A stretch of 64,000 nt of DNA from the NCBI GenBank assembly GCA_019636385.1, contig JAHBXT010000001.1, positions 806,001-870,000 of the forward strand, given 5' to 3'. A program made the position numbers and the translations under genes. The notes under the pieces were generated by a model. That model had not been told where the DNA came from. It saw nothing but the letters and a program-made list of their open reading frames with translations, and did not search any database. Each line of letters opens with the position of its first letter. Within the stretch, counting starts at the first letter, position 1. Shown here in pieces: positions 44,353 to 52,985 of this stretch. The stretch comes from Pirellulaceae bacterium. GTDB taxonomy: Bacteria > Planctomycetota > Planctomycetia > Pirellulales > Pirellulaceae.

Positions 44353-44805
44353 TCACTTTAGCATGGGCTGATCTGCCAGCGCGATCATGCTGGCCTGCAT
44401 TACCGCAATGTCGCTGTGTCGATCTCCCTTGGTAGCGTAAACTTGCCCCTGACAGACGGTCACAGTCCGCCCCGATTTGACGACCTGTCCAACCGCCACG
44501 AAAGTTTGGCCCTGCGCGGGGTTCAGAAAGTTGACTTTGTATTCTATCGTCAGCACATCATATCCGGGTGGCATCAGCGTCAGCGCTGCGTAGCCGCATG
44601 CACTGTCGACAACGCTGGTGATGGCTCCAGCATGTGTAAAGCCATGTTGCTGTGACCAGCGAGCATCAAACGGCAATTCGATGGTGACTTGGCCAGGCTC
44701 CACTCGCAGAAGCTGAGCTCCCAACGACTTCATCATTTGCTGTCGCGCAAAGCTGGCTCGGACCAGAGAGTCGAAGTTCGGATTGCGTACCTGAAAGGAA
44801 TTCAC
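44353..44805 (-). CDS. PaaI-type hotdog thioesterase
   Basis: 150 residues from GTG 44805, with CGGAGGA 7 nt upstream. Single hotdog domain: the helix segment QQHGFTHAGAITSVVDSACGYAA (about residues 50-72) has the HGG-like turn and an Asp (Asp67) at the catalytic position of PaaI thioesterases, followed by strands TIEYKVNFLNPAQGQTFVAVG and GRTVTVCQGQVYA. Hydrolyses acyl- or aryl-acyl-CoA thioesters in the cytosol. Alone between two unrelated genes; the specific acyl substrate is unknown. Confidence 0.88.
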   Translation of the reverse strand: MNSFQVRNPNFDSLVRASFARQQMMKSLGAQLLRVEPGQVTIELPFDARWSQQHGFTHAGAITSVVDSACGYAALTLMPPGYDVLTIEYKVNFLNPAQGQTFVAVGQVVKSGRTVTVCQGQVYATKGDRHSDIAVMQASMIALADQPMLK

Positions 44806-44887
44806 GGTTATCCTCCGAACCCAATTGCCATAATGTATTTGGCGTGTTGCGAAGGCGATTGCAGCTTCCGAATGAGCTTACAAAAGG

Positions 44888-45736
44888 TTATTTGAAATGC
44901 TTGGCGACTTGTTGCTTCATGAAGGCCAGGCCTTGGCGGGCTAACTGAAGTTCATCGTCAAACATGCGTCGCCATATTTTGGTGGCGGCGGCCAATTCAG
45001 GCAGCGCAAGACCGAAAGCCTCGATTACCAGCCAACCGTCGTAGCCAATTTGGGCTAGACCACTGAAGTTGGCCTCCCAGTTTACGTTGCCTGCGCCCGG
45101 AGTGCTGCGATCATTTTCACTGATATGCACGTGGCACAGCACATCGCGTATTTGCTCGAGGGTAGCGCGAATATCTTTTTCTTCGATGTTGCTATGGAAG
45201 GTATCGTACATGATCCGGCAGGCCGGATGATTGACCTCCCGGGCCAGTCGCGCCGCATCGGCGTGTGCATTTAGAAAATAGCATTCAAAACGATTGAGTG
45301 CCTCCACGCCCAAAGTCACACCCACCATACCTGCATGTTCGGCTACCGCCCGCATGCTGTCGACACCCCATTTCCATTCGTCGGCCGTGGGGCCAGCCCC
45401 TGAAAAATGCCCGATGGCCGAGTGGTAAGGCCCTACCAGATTCTCAGCGCCCAACGCTGCGCAACAGTCCAGCGCTCGTTTGTTGAGTTCGACACCTTTA
45501 GACCGGACGCTTGCATCGGCGCTGATCGGATTGTCATCCAGGTTGCGTACGGTGACAGCCGTGCAGCCCAGTCCCAAATCCTTGAGTCGCCGTCCCCATG
45601 ACGCGTAGTCTAAGTCGAGGTTGAACAGCGGAATTTCGATACCGTCGTAACCCATGTCCTTGATGGCTTGAATTGTGGGCAGCAAGCTATCGTTGATTTC
45701 GCCGCCCCACAGGAGCAAGTTCATTCCGTATTTCAC
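44888..45736 (-). CDS. Sugar-phosphate-isomerase-like TIM-barrel epimerase
   Basis: 282 residues from GTG 45736: GGAGAAG lies 9-10 nt upstream, and VKYGMNLLLWGG is the typical opening of D-tagatose/D-psicose 3-epimerase-like proteins. Metal site: Glu near 155 in TLGVEALNRFE, Asp near 188 in IMYDTFHSN, His near 214 in HVHISEND, Glu near 248 in VIEAFG. Those positions fit the AP-endonuclease-2-like TIM barrel with a divalent metal. It interconverts ketoses, or epimerises polyols or sugar acids; specificity unresolved. Cytosolic and monocistronic. Confidence 0.88.
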   Translation of the reverse strand: MKYGMNLLLWGGEINDSLLPTIQAIKDMGYDGIEIPLFNLDLDYASWGRRLKDLGLGCTAVTVRNLDDNPISADASVRSKGVELNKRALDCCAALGAENLVGPYHSAIGHFSGAGPTADEWKWGVDSMRAVAEHAGMVGVTLGVEALNRFECYFLNAHADAARLAREVNHPACRIMYDTFHSNIEEKDIRATLEQIRDVLCHVHISENDRSTPGAGNVNWEANFSGLAQIGYDGWLVIEAFGLALPELAAATKIWRRMFDDELQLARQGLAFMKQQVAKHFK

Positions 45737-45908
45737 TATGTCTTCTCCGGTGAATGTCAAATCTTTTGAATTGGATTGCCGTTCAGCGGCCCCATCCGCC
45801 TGGCGAATTCCTAGTCTAGCCATCTTTCGGCCTACACGATAGGCGACGACCGTGAGGGAACCCGAATCGCAAGAGTTCTCAGCGTATCCCCCAGTCCGTA
45901 AGATGTCG

Positions 45909-45914
45909 TATAAT
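45909..45914 (+). promoter_or_regulatory. Possible -10 box upstream of the MazG-like gene
   Basis: TATAAT at 45909-45914, about 105 nt upstream of the ATG at 46020 and in a 283-nt intergenic gap between divergent genes. No -35 consensus at 17 nt, so only weak evidence. Confidence 0.25.
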
Positions 45915-46019
45915 GAAGCTGGTCAATAGCGGTAGCCGCTTACGCCACACACTGATCACGCAGTTGGTGGGCCTAGAATTCGAGTGAACGGAAACAAAAA
46001 ACTCACGGAGAATGTATTG

Positions 46020-46364
46020 ATGGCCGAACAAATGCAGTCCTCGCAGCCAATTGCTCATGGGGATGTTTCGCTGACCGACTTCCAGGCCAAGATCAAGGCC
46101 ATGTATTTCGAAAAGGATGTCCAGCGCGGCGTGGATGGGACCTTCATGTGGCTGATGGAAGAGGTAGGTGAACTGGCCAGCGCGCTTCGCGAGGGAACGC
46201 CGCAAGAGTTGAGCGGTGAATTTGCCGATGTGCTGGCGTGGCTGGCTACTATCGCCAATGTGGCTGGCATTGACCTTGGAGAGGCGGTACGAAAGAAGTA
46301 TGGTGACGGTTGTCCCGGCTGCGGTCGTCTGGTTTGCGTGTGCCCGATGGACGAGAAACCCTAA
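46020..46364 (+). CDS. MazG-like nucleotide pyrophosphohydrolase with Cys-rich tail
   Basis: 114 residues from ATG 46020 (ACGGAG about 10 nt upstream; a GTG at 45984 is also possible). One MazG helical domain: WLMEEVGELASALREG contains the Glu-Glu-x-x-Glu metal site, and EFADVLAWLATIANVAGIDLGEAVRKKY the Glu-x-x-Asp half. The C-terminus ends with CPGCGRLVCVCP, a compact four-cysteine group likely to bind a metal. MazG-type enzymes hydrolyse abnormal or excess NTPs/dNTPs. Probably a cytosolic dimer. Confidence 0.85.
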   Translation: MAEQMQSSQPIAHGDVSLTDFQAKIKAMYFEKDVQRGVDGTFMWLMEEVGELASALREGTPQELSGEFADVLAWLATIANVAGIDLGEAVRKKYGDGCPGCGRLVCVCPMDEKP

Positions 46365-46550
46365 TCCTCAATGAATGCGCTGGTTGTCCTTAAGCCTGGG
46401 GACCGGAAGAATATGCCAGTGGTCAGCGACACCAGGCGGGGGAATTCCAGCTGTCTGGCCGTCTGGCAACTGTAGCCACCAATATGCCGCCGAACAAGTA
46501 ACCCCGGCGCGGCAGTTAGATTTGAACTAGTTCATGTGAGTCTTCAATTC

Positions 46551-47612
46551 ATGGCTAACTTGTATGATCGTCGCCGATGGCTTAAGCGATCCGCCACAGC
46601 CAGTTTCGCTACGACGCTGGCGCTACACGGACGAACTATGGCTCACGCCAATGCGCGGCGGCTGGATCCTGCCTTTGAGCAGAGCATCCGTTCGGGCCTG
46701 GATTATCTAGCCAGGACGCAGAGCACCAGTGGACAGTGGAGTTCTATGGCTTATCCAACAGCCATCACGGCGCTGGCGGGCACGGCGCTGATCTGTTCTG
46801 GATCGACGACCACTCAGGGGCCCTACGCCAAACAGATCGCGCGCTGCACTGATTTTCTGTTGTCGAAATGCCGCGACAACGGCTTGATTGGCGATCCGAT
46901 TACCGACAATCGATATACCTACGGACACGGGTTTGCCATGTTGATGCTCAGCCAGGTGTTGGGCGAAGAGGGTTACGAAGATCGCCGCCAGGAGTTGCTT
47001 CAGAAGCTTAACTTGGCAGTTCAATTCTGTTGCAACGCTCAGACGGACGCTGGTGGCTGGGGTTATGTGAGCGCCAAGGATGGCGCCAATTACGATGAGG
47101 GCTCGACTACGATAACTCAGGTGCAGGGCTTGCGCGGCTGTCGCAACGCCGGCATTGCCGTGCCTGCCGACGCCATTGAACGCGCCAAGCGATACATCTA
47201 TCGCTGCATGAATGCCGATGGCGGCATTAGCTACTCCAGTAAGCAGATGGGCACGTCGCGCCCGGCCATTACGGCCGCAGCGCTGGCGGCGCTGTATAAT
47301 GCGGGCGACTACGACGGCGAGAACGTGCCGAAGATGATGAAACACGCTCGGGATGCACTGCACGACGAGCTTGCCGATCAAGGCGCTGCCTTTGGACACT
47401 GGCATTACACTTATTTATACTACAGCCAAGTCGTCTATCGGCAAGGTGACGAGCAGTGGCTGCCGTTTCGCGATCGACTCTATCGCCGCATTGTCAGCGA
47501 ACAGAAGTCGGACGGGCACTGGGATGGCCAGATTAGCCCCGTATACATCACCGCATGCAGCCTGATTATGTTGCAATTGGATCGCGGGCTACTGCCTATC
47601 TATCAGCGATAA
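46551..47612 (+). CDS. Squalene-cyclase/prenyltransferase-repeat protein with Tat-like leader
   Basis: 353 residues from ATG 46551 (an in-frame GTG at 46536 precedes it). N-terminal DRRRWLKRSATASFATTLAL looks like a twin-arginine leader, so it is probably exported. The body is an alpha/alpha barrel built from terpene-cyclase-type repeats: SGLDYLARTQSTSGQW, CRDNGLIGD, CCNAQTDAGGWGY, RCMNADGGISYSS, EQKSDGHWDGQ (QxxDGxW-like QW motifs). No DxDD cyclase motif is visible, so terpene cyclisation is unlikely. Such exported proteins are frequent in planctomycetes; role unknown. Confidence 0.8.
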   Translation: MANLYDRRRWLKRSATASFATTLALHGRTMAHANARRLDPAFEQSIRSGLDYLARTQSTSGQWSSMAYPTAITALAGTALICSGSTTTQGPYAKQIARCTDFLLSKCRDNGLIGDPITDNRYTYGHGFAMLMLSQVLGEEGYEDRRQELLQKLNLAVQFCCNAQTDAGGWGYVSAKDGANYDEGSTTITQVQGLRGCRNAGIAVPADAIERAKRYIYRCMNADGGISYSSKQMGTSRPAITAAALAALYNAGDYDGENVPKMMKHARDALHDELADQGAAFGHWHYTYLYYSQVVYRQGDEQWLPFRDRLYRRIVSEQKSDGHWDGQISPVYITACSLIMLQLDRGLLPIYQR

Positions 47613-47682
47613 CTTGCGGAGTTACTACCAGGCTGCACTGGCCCAGGGCGTCCTATCCTACCAATCGCGTGAATCGTAGCCA

Positions 47683-49296
47683 TCAATCTTTACCGTAGTG
47701 CTTGACCTGCTCCCAGAATTCCTCGAACGCGCCAGACTCGTGGAAGGCGGGGCTGTTGTCCAGGTCGTGACATTCCATGCACTTGGCCTCTGCGCGATCC
47801 AGCGGCAAGATCATTTCTTCGCGCAATTGCTGGAGCAACTCGGCCGAGGCTTCGATATCGCCGTTTTCAGCGGCAACGTGAGCGGAACCGGGACCGTGGC
47901 AGTTCTCGCAACCACTGCCCAGCAAATGTTCTGATCGTTCAAGGCTGACATAGCCCGATTCGTAGGGAAAGAATTTTTGTGGGTTCCAGCCAGTCACATG
48001 GCAACTGATACACTCTGGGTCAAAATGTCGCGCGATTCCGCCGCGATCGTTGTTGGCGGCCACGATCGAGTCGGTGGCATGAACGTGCGGGCTGTTTTTC
48101 CAGATGTCAAAGGCGGTCGTATGACATTCGCCGCAAGCTTGCGAGCCGACAAACTGTCGTCCCGAAGGATGCGCTGCCGGCGACAATCCCAAACCGCTCA
48201 ATCCAGCTTCTTTCAAGCGGCCTTGATATTCTGCGAACACTTCAAGCATGCGCGGTGAGTCTTTGAACTGGGATGAAATGGCGATTCTCTGATAGCGGAC
48301 CGGCTGCTGGGCATCGCCGAACAGACCAATGATGCCGCCATACATGCCCTTGGTGCCTACTTGGACCATCAGCGACTTGGTACCTTCGATACTCTCCGGA
48401 TTCAACGTGGGCTCACCGTAGCCTCCAGCGGTAACAACCAGGTCGATACCTGGCACGGCCTGAGCCCAGCGTGAGCTTTCCTCCAACGATGCGTGAGCCA
48501 GCACTACGATGTAATCACAGCCCTGAGACTTCAGTTCCGGCACTACCTGCTGCAGGCTAGTAGTCGGATCGCTAAATTCCACCTCATCGCTCTTGATTTC
48601 CGCTTCATACTGTGCGCCCATCAGCGCTGTTACGCCGATCTTGCGTCCGCCTGCCTCAATCACTTTGAAGGCCGGAAAGAAATCTGGCAACAATACCACA
48701 ACATTGGCACAAATAAATGGTCGCGGGCTATTGCCTTCGCTGCCAGCCACTTGAATCAAATCAACTTTGGACAGTTTCAAATCATCCACGCCTAGCGCCA
48801 CAGCGCCGTAACCCATTTGCTGCAAAGCTCGCGCCGTAACCTCGAACTTGATTAGCGGTTGAACGCCTACGCGTCGCACTTGATTGCCAACGTCCAGCGG
48901 TACGACTTGCCAGCCACGATCACGCAACTGCCCCAGCAGCGTATCGCGTCGAATCAGTCCCCCTTTTTGCATCTCTAACCCGGTACAACCACAGGGTTCG
49001 ATATAGCCGTGTTGCTGTCCCGATAGATACAGAACCACTTGCGGCTGTGGCCAATCATCGGCAATTTTTTGGTTGCGCTCGGCTTCCGTTGCCACGACGC
49101 CAGCCGTGGTTGCGCCTGGAGTCGGTAAAGATTTCGGTAAAGATTCTTGTGGTGCGGGCGACACCGGCGGAGTTGTTGGTTGGCTGTCTTGGGAAACCGG
49201 AGCCTGGCGACTGCAGGAGGCAGTTATGATTGCCAACCATGCCACAACCACAGCTCGAGCAAGACAGTTTACGCTCGTCGATTGACTCCCCAACAT
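47683..49296 (-). CDS. Multihaem cytochrome c lipoprotein with 5'-nucleotidase-like domain
   Basis: 537 residues from ATG 49296. Lipoprotein leader ending TASC (cysteine about 28), then a Pro-rich linker. Residues 80-365 resemble a metallophosphatase/5'-nucleotidase fold (LSGQQHGYIEPCGCTGLEMQKGGLIRR ... VVLAHASLEE ... DLVVTAGGYGEP) although the classic GDH and NHD motifs are not clear. The C-terminal part is cytochrome c554-like with four CxxCH sites: CGECH (385), CISCH (427), CENCH (462), CMECH (505). Known as a planctomycete-type fusion. Electron transfer at the cell surface is inferred. Confidence 0.82.
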   Translation of the reverse strand: MLGSQSTSVNCLARAVVVAWLAIITASCSRQAPVSQDSQPTTPPVSPAPQESLPKSLPTPGATTAGVVATEAERNQKIADDWPQPQVVLYLSGQQHGYIEPCGCTGLEMQKGGLIRRDTLLGQLRDRGWQVVPLDVGNQVRRVGVQPLIKFEVTARALQQMGYGAVALGVDDLKLSKVDLIQVAGSEGNSPRPFICANVVVLLPDFFPAFKVIEAGGRKIGVTALMGAQYEAEIKSDEVEFSDPTTSLQQVVPELKSQGCDYIVVLAHASLEESSRWAQAVPGIDLVVTAGGYGEPTLNPESIEGTKSLMVQVGTKGMYGGIIGLFGDAQQPVRYQRIAISSQFKDSPRMLEVFAEYQGRLKEAGLSGLGLSPAAHPSGRQFVGSQACGECHTTAFDIWKNSPHVHATDSIVAANNDRGGIARHFDPECISCHVTGWNPQKFFPYESGYVSLERSEHLLGSGCENCHGPGSAHVAAENGDIEASAELLQQLREEMILPLDRAEAKCMECHDLDNSPAFHESGAFEEFWEQVKHYGKD

Positions 49297-49410
49297 GCTG
49301 GCTTCTCCACCCTGAGATGCACTAGACAATCCAAGAGCACGGCAAAAACGCCTCGCACTCCGGCAAATGCTAGCATACGCTTGTTCGAACTGGTTGCGCC
49401 CGCAGCCGGG

Positions 49411-50592
49411 CTACTTGGTAACGACCAACGCCACGCGAATCAGCAGCTCGGTAAGCTTGCTGGAGTTGGAGCGAATTACCACTCTAGCACATGATTGCTT
49501 GTCGTTGCCAGGATAATAAGCTTCTGGGGCATCTTTGGGAACCTCGAAGTTGATCGGAATCATGATTCGGCCCGCATCAGTTTTCTTTTCGCCGACCTGC
49601 ACCTTAAGCGATTTCTGAGCATCCAGCTGGTCAACCGTGAACTGCAGGTCCTCTGGTAGATCACCGCGCATCACCAGCCACAGCGACGTGGTAAATCCCT
49701 GTTTGGCCGAAACGGTGCCGATTTTCAGCAGGTTCAGGTCTGATACAAAGTAGGATCCACCGATGATGGTAACGTCGCTCACGGCCCGTCCATACACCTC
49801 CAAGTCGGGCACCGTGATTTCCTGATGGAGACTGGTACGGACCTGAACTCTGGCGGAGACTAAGCCCAGCGGTACGCCGGGAGCGACTTTCAATTCTCCC
49901 TTGTAGGCGCGCGCAGCCCTGAGATGTCCAGTGTGCTCCGCGACAGGAACCTCTTCAAAGCTCAGCGAATAATACTTACTGGTTGATGAGTCCGACCACT
50001 CCAGGTCCGTCACTTCCACATCAGCATCCGTATAACTGTAGACCATGAACTGCTTAGACAATCCGGTGTAGGACAAGAAATCTCCCAAGTCGATACGATC
50101 TGGTTCGTAGACAAAGCTGTCGATAATTCGGCCTTCCACTTTCAAGCTGAATTCGGTTTTGGTGGGGTCGTTCGTCCTGAACGTAGCCGATTGCGCAAAT
50201 TGAGGCGTGGCCACTTGTGCTCGCCAAGTCAACGTAATAGTTGTCTCTTCGCCGGGTTGAAGTACGTTGTTGTTCAGTGTGCCCACCGTACACTTGCAGG
50301 TCGACCCTGTTTGCTCCAGTGTCATGGGACCAGTGCCCACGTTGCGGACAACAAAGTCGTGGCTCATCGATCCACCGTGTTGCATTTGACCGAATTGAAA
50401 GCTATCGCCACCCGGCAATGCTAACTTAGCAACCCCAGGATTCTTCACCGGCGCATGGTCCGAAGTCTGGCTGGCAGAGGTGGACCCAATAAAGAATTCT
50501 GTGGTACCTCGAGTTCTCCAGTGAGCCTGAAGGTTTCCCAGAGCGAACCCCAGCACTGTCGCGATCAATAGCGTTGCAAGTATCCGAATCAT
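49411..50592 (-). CDS. DUF1573 protein with N-terminal membrane anchor
   Basis: 393 residues from ATG 50592. Leader or anchor helix IRILATLLIATVLGFALG. Near residues 65-115 the DUF1573 signature is present: FQFGQMQHGGSMSHDFVVRNVGTGPMTLEQTGSTCKCT, with the paired Cys in STCKCT. The remaining 250 residues are beta-sandwich-like repeats (SVRFRT, VEGRIIDSF). DUF1573 proteins are Ig-like extracytoplasmic modules, common in planctomycetes and Bacteroidetes. Next to a multihaem cytochrome on the same strand (114 nt), so possibly part of one exported unit. Confidence 0.82.
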   Translation of the reverse strand: MIRILATLLIATVLGFALGNLQAHWRTRGTTEFFIGSTSASQTSDHAPVKNPGVAKLALPGGDSFQFGQMQHGGSMSHDFVVRNVGTGPMTLEQTGSTCKCTVGTLNNNVLQPGEETTITLTWRAQVATPQFAQSATFRTNDPTKTEFSLKVEGRIIDSFVYEPDRIDLGDFLSYTGLSKQFMVYSYTDADVEVTDLEWSDSSTSKYYSLSFEEVPVAEHTGHLRAARAYKGELKVAPGVPLGLVSARVQVRTSLHQEITVPDLEVYGRAVSDVTIIGGSYFVSDLNLLKIGTVSAKQGFTTSLWLVMRGDLPEDLQFTVDQLDAQKSLKVQVGEKKTDAGRIMIPINFEVPKDAPEAYYPGNDKQSCARVVIRSNSSKLTELLIRVALVVTK

Positions 50593-50733
50593 CACTTATT
50601 CCGAAGACAAGAAGTACCGTAGCTACGATCGCCAGAACGCGGTCAGCAATTCTCTACCTTCTGACGAAGGCAGCTACATCGAAAATGCCCACAACACCAA
50701 TGTACCACAGCGCAGAACAAACTCCAGGAATCC

Positions 50734-51282
50734 TCACGACTTCTCAGGCTGCCCCTGGATGATCTGTTTAAGACGTTCGCGCACCCGACTAAAAAACCGC
50801 TGATAATCTTCTCGCAAGTAATCTGGATAAGTCCAGGGACGGCTTTGCCAGCCGGCTACATAGTACAGACATTCCTCTGCATAGATGCCGTTGCGTAGAT
50901 AAATGCGGTGGGCTCGGTCCTTGGCTGAAGCCAGCACTAGTTTGCTGAGTGTTAAATAACCGGGATCAATGTTGACGGGTCGTGGCTGTGGATATTTGCC
51001 GCTGCTGGCCAACTGACTTTCCCATGCGTTAGATTGCAGTTTGCAGTCAGCCAAATTGGTGGGATCCCACAGGCGGTCTAACACCACGAATTGCTTCAAT
51101 AGCGGCTGCCCCATTTCGACCGCGTAGTAGCCGGTTTCCACATGCTCGAACACCGGACTCGTTAACCCAACTGTGCCCCAACGCTGTTGGATATTGTCGC
51201 CAGCCCACTCCAAAACTTGGCGATGGCAACTAAAAATTGCGGCCAGCAAGAGAGCGGGAGGAGCGGGTTTAGGTTGCGCCAT
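50734..51282 (-). CDS. DUF4416 family protein
   Basis: 182 residues from ATG 51282. Matches the DUF4416 pattern over nearly its whole length: TGYYAVEMGQPLLKQFVVLD, then VNIDPGYLTLSKLVLASAKDRAHRIYLRNGIYAE and RPWTYPDYLREDYQRFF. Function of the family is not established; it is cytosolic by sequence. It sits 24 nt downstream of prolyl-tRNA synthetase and is probably co-transcribed with it. Confidence 0.85.
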   Translation of the reverse strand: MAQPKPAPPALLLAAIFSCHRQVLEWAGDNIQQRWGTVGLTSPVFEHVETGYYAVEMGQPLLKQFVVLDRLWDPTNLADCKLQSNAWESQLASSGKYPQPRPVNIDPGYLTLSKLVLASAKDRAHRIYLRNGIYAEECLYYVAGWQSRPWTYPDYLREDYQRFFSRVRERLKQIIQGQPEKS

Positions 51283-51306
51283 AGTCGCCGAGCGAATTGC
51301 TGGTGA

Positions 51307-52821
51307 TTAATAGGCCTTGGCGAACACCGCTAACCGGTGGGCCGGCTTGCCAGTTAAAAAGCACGTACCTGGATGATTATTCTCCAGCGGCATGCAGCGG
51401 ATGGTGACTTTTAATTCGTCCAGTAGCGGTTGCACGTCGGCTTCGCTGGCGAAATGGCACAATGCAAAGCCGCCATGAATCTCATTGGCTTCAGAGGATT
51501 GCGGAGTAAAGAATTCACGAAACTGTCTCTCGGTCGTAACCTGCACGGTATTTTGAGTGCGCAACAATTGGGCTCGCGTGAACAGGTTAGTTTGTATTTC
51601 GTCCAACAAGCTGATAACGGTGGCCACTAATTCTGCGCGCGGCACGCTTCGCTGCTGGCCGGTGTCACGGCGTGCGAGGAACACTGCGTTTTGAGCAATA
51701 TCCTTAACACCCACTTCCATTCTCAATGGTACGCCACGCTTGACGTGATACCATTTTTTTTCACCGCCGCGCAGGTCGCGGTCGTCGATGTGGATTTCCA
51801 GAGCGCGGCCTGCATAGGCCAATCCCGACAATTCGGCTTTTAATTGTTGGCAATATTCCAACACTTCGATGCGCGACTGATTATCACGGTAAATGGGTAT
51901 AATCACGGCGTGCGCAGGCGCTAGTTTGGGTGGCATGATCATGCCATCGTCATCGGCGTGTGTCATAATTAGCGCGCCGATTAGCCGTGTACTAACGCCC
52001 CACGATGTGGTCCATGCATAGGCCAATTCACCGTTGGCGTCCTGAAAACGAATCTCTTGAGCCCTTGAAAAATTCTGCCCCAAAAAGTGGCTGGTGCCAG
52101 CCTGCAGCGCCTTGCGGTCTTGCATCATGGCTTCGATCGACAGCGTCATATCGGCCCCTGGAAAGCGTTCGCCGGCCGTCTTCTCACCTTGAATGACCGG
52201 CACAGCCATCCAGTTCTCGGCGAAATCCGCATAAACTTTCAACATGCGGTGGGTTTCTTCCAATGCCTCTTGCTCGGTTGCGTGGACAGTGTGTCCCTCT
52301 TGCCATAAAAACTCGGCAGTCCGCAAGAACAGTCGTGTGCGCATTTCCCAACGGACGACGTTGGCCCATTGGTTGATCAGAATTGGCAAGTCACGATAGC
52401 TCTGGACCCATCGGGCATACATGGCACCGATAATCGTCTCACTGGTGGGGCGCACGATCAACGGTTCCTCCAGCGGACCAGCCGGCCTCAGCCCGCCGGT
52501 ATCCGGATCGGGCTCCAGACGATGGTGAGTCACCACGGCGCACTCCTTGGCAAAACCTTCGACGTGCTCGGCCTCCTTTTCTAGAAAGCTCATCGGAATG
52601 AACAGCGGAAAATAGGCGTTCTGATGTCCCGTGTCCTTGAACATTTTATCCAAGGCCCGCTGCATATTCTCCCACAACGAGTACCCCCAAGGTTTGATAA
52701 CCATGCAGCCGCGCACTGGCGATGTCTCCGCTAAGTCGGCATGCTTGATAACCTGTTGATACCACTCTGGATAATCTTGTTTGCGAGTTGGCGAAATGGC
52801 CGAGACGGGAGCTTTGTTCAT
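51307..52821 (-). CDS. proS: Prolyl-tRNA synthetase, eukaryote/archaeal-like form
   Basis: 504 residues from ATG 52821. Class II synthetase: motif 1 region CMVIKPWGYSLWENMQRALD, motif 2 VVRWEMRTRLFLRTAEFLWQEGHT, motif 3 TSWGVSTRLIGALIMTHADD, then an anticodon-binding domain (VIIPIYR) and a C-terminal zinc-domain-like end terminating in KAY. The absence of the YbaK-like editing insert and the KAY end mark the type 3 (ProS short) form found in archaea, eukaryotes and some bacteria. Charges tRNA-Pro with proline in the cytosol. Confidence 0.95.
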   Translation of the reverse strand: MNKAPVSAISPTRKQDYPEWYQQVIKHADLAETSPVRGCMVIKPWGYSLWENMQRALDKMFKDTGHQNAYFPLFIPMSFLEKEAEHVEGFAKECAVVTHHRLEPDPDTGGLRPAGPLEEPLIVRPTSETIIGAMYARWVQSYRDLPILINQWANVVRWEMRTRLFLRTAEFLWQEGHTVHATEQEALEETHRMLKVYADFAENWMAVPVIQGEKTAGERFPGADMTLSIEAMMQDRKALQAGTSHFLGQNFSRAQEIRFQDANGELAYAWTTSWGVSTRLIGALIMTHADDDGMIMPPKLAPAHAVIIPIYRDNQSRIEVLEYCQQLKAELSGLAYAGRALEIHIDDRDLRGGEKKWYHVKRGVPLRMEVGVKDIAQNAVFLARRDTGQQRSVPRAELVATVISLLDEIQTNLFTRAQLLRTQNTVQVTTERQFREFFTPQSSEANEIHGGFALCHFASEADVQPLLDELKVTIRCMPLENNHPGTCFLTGKPAHRLAVFAKAY

Positions 52822-52985
52822 GACCGATCTTGAAAAAGAGTTGTCCTGGGACTACGCAGCGGCCTGCGCAAGACGCCATGATACCTCAGGGGGTCGATTT
52901 CGACAGTCCCAAGTCCCGGTCAGTGAGAGTTCCCGCCAGCGTATGGAGTCCCATATACTGGCGAATGCAGCTACAACAGGTCGCT

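Noticed and set aside
43880-44371. Plus-strand open frame of 163 codons
   Set aside because: TTG start without a ribosome site, no recognised domain, runs into the thioesterase gene on the other strand.
46551-47612. Squalene-hopene cyclase
   Set aside because: QW-like repeats are present but the protein is only 353 residues (cyclases are over 600), has a Tat-like leader and no DxDD motif.
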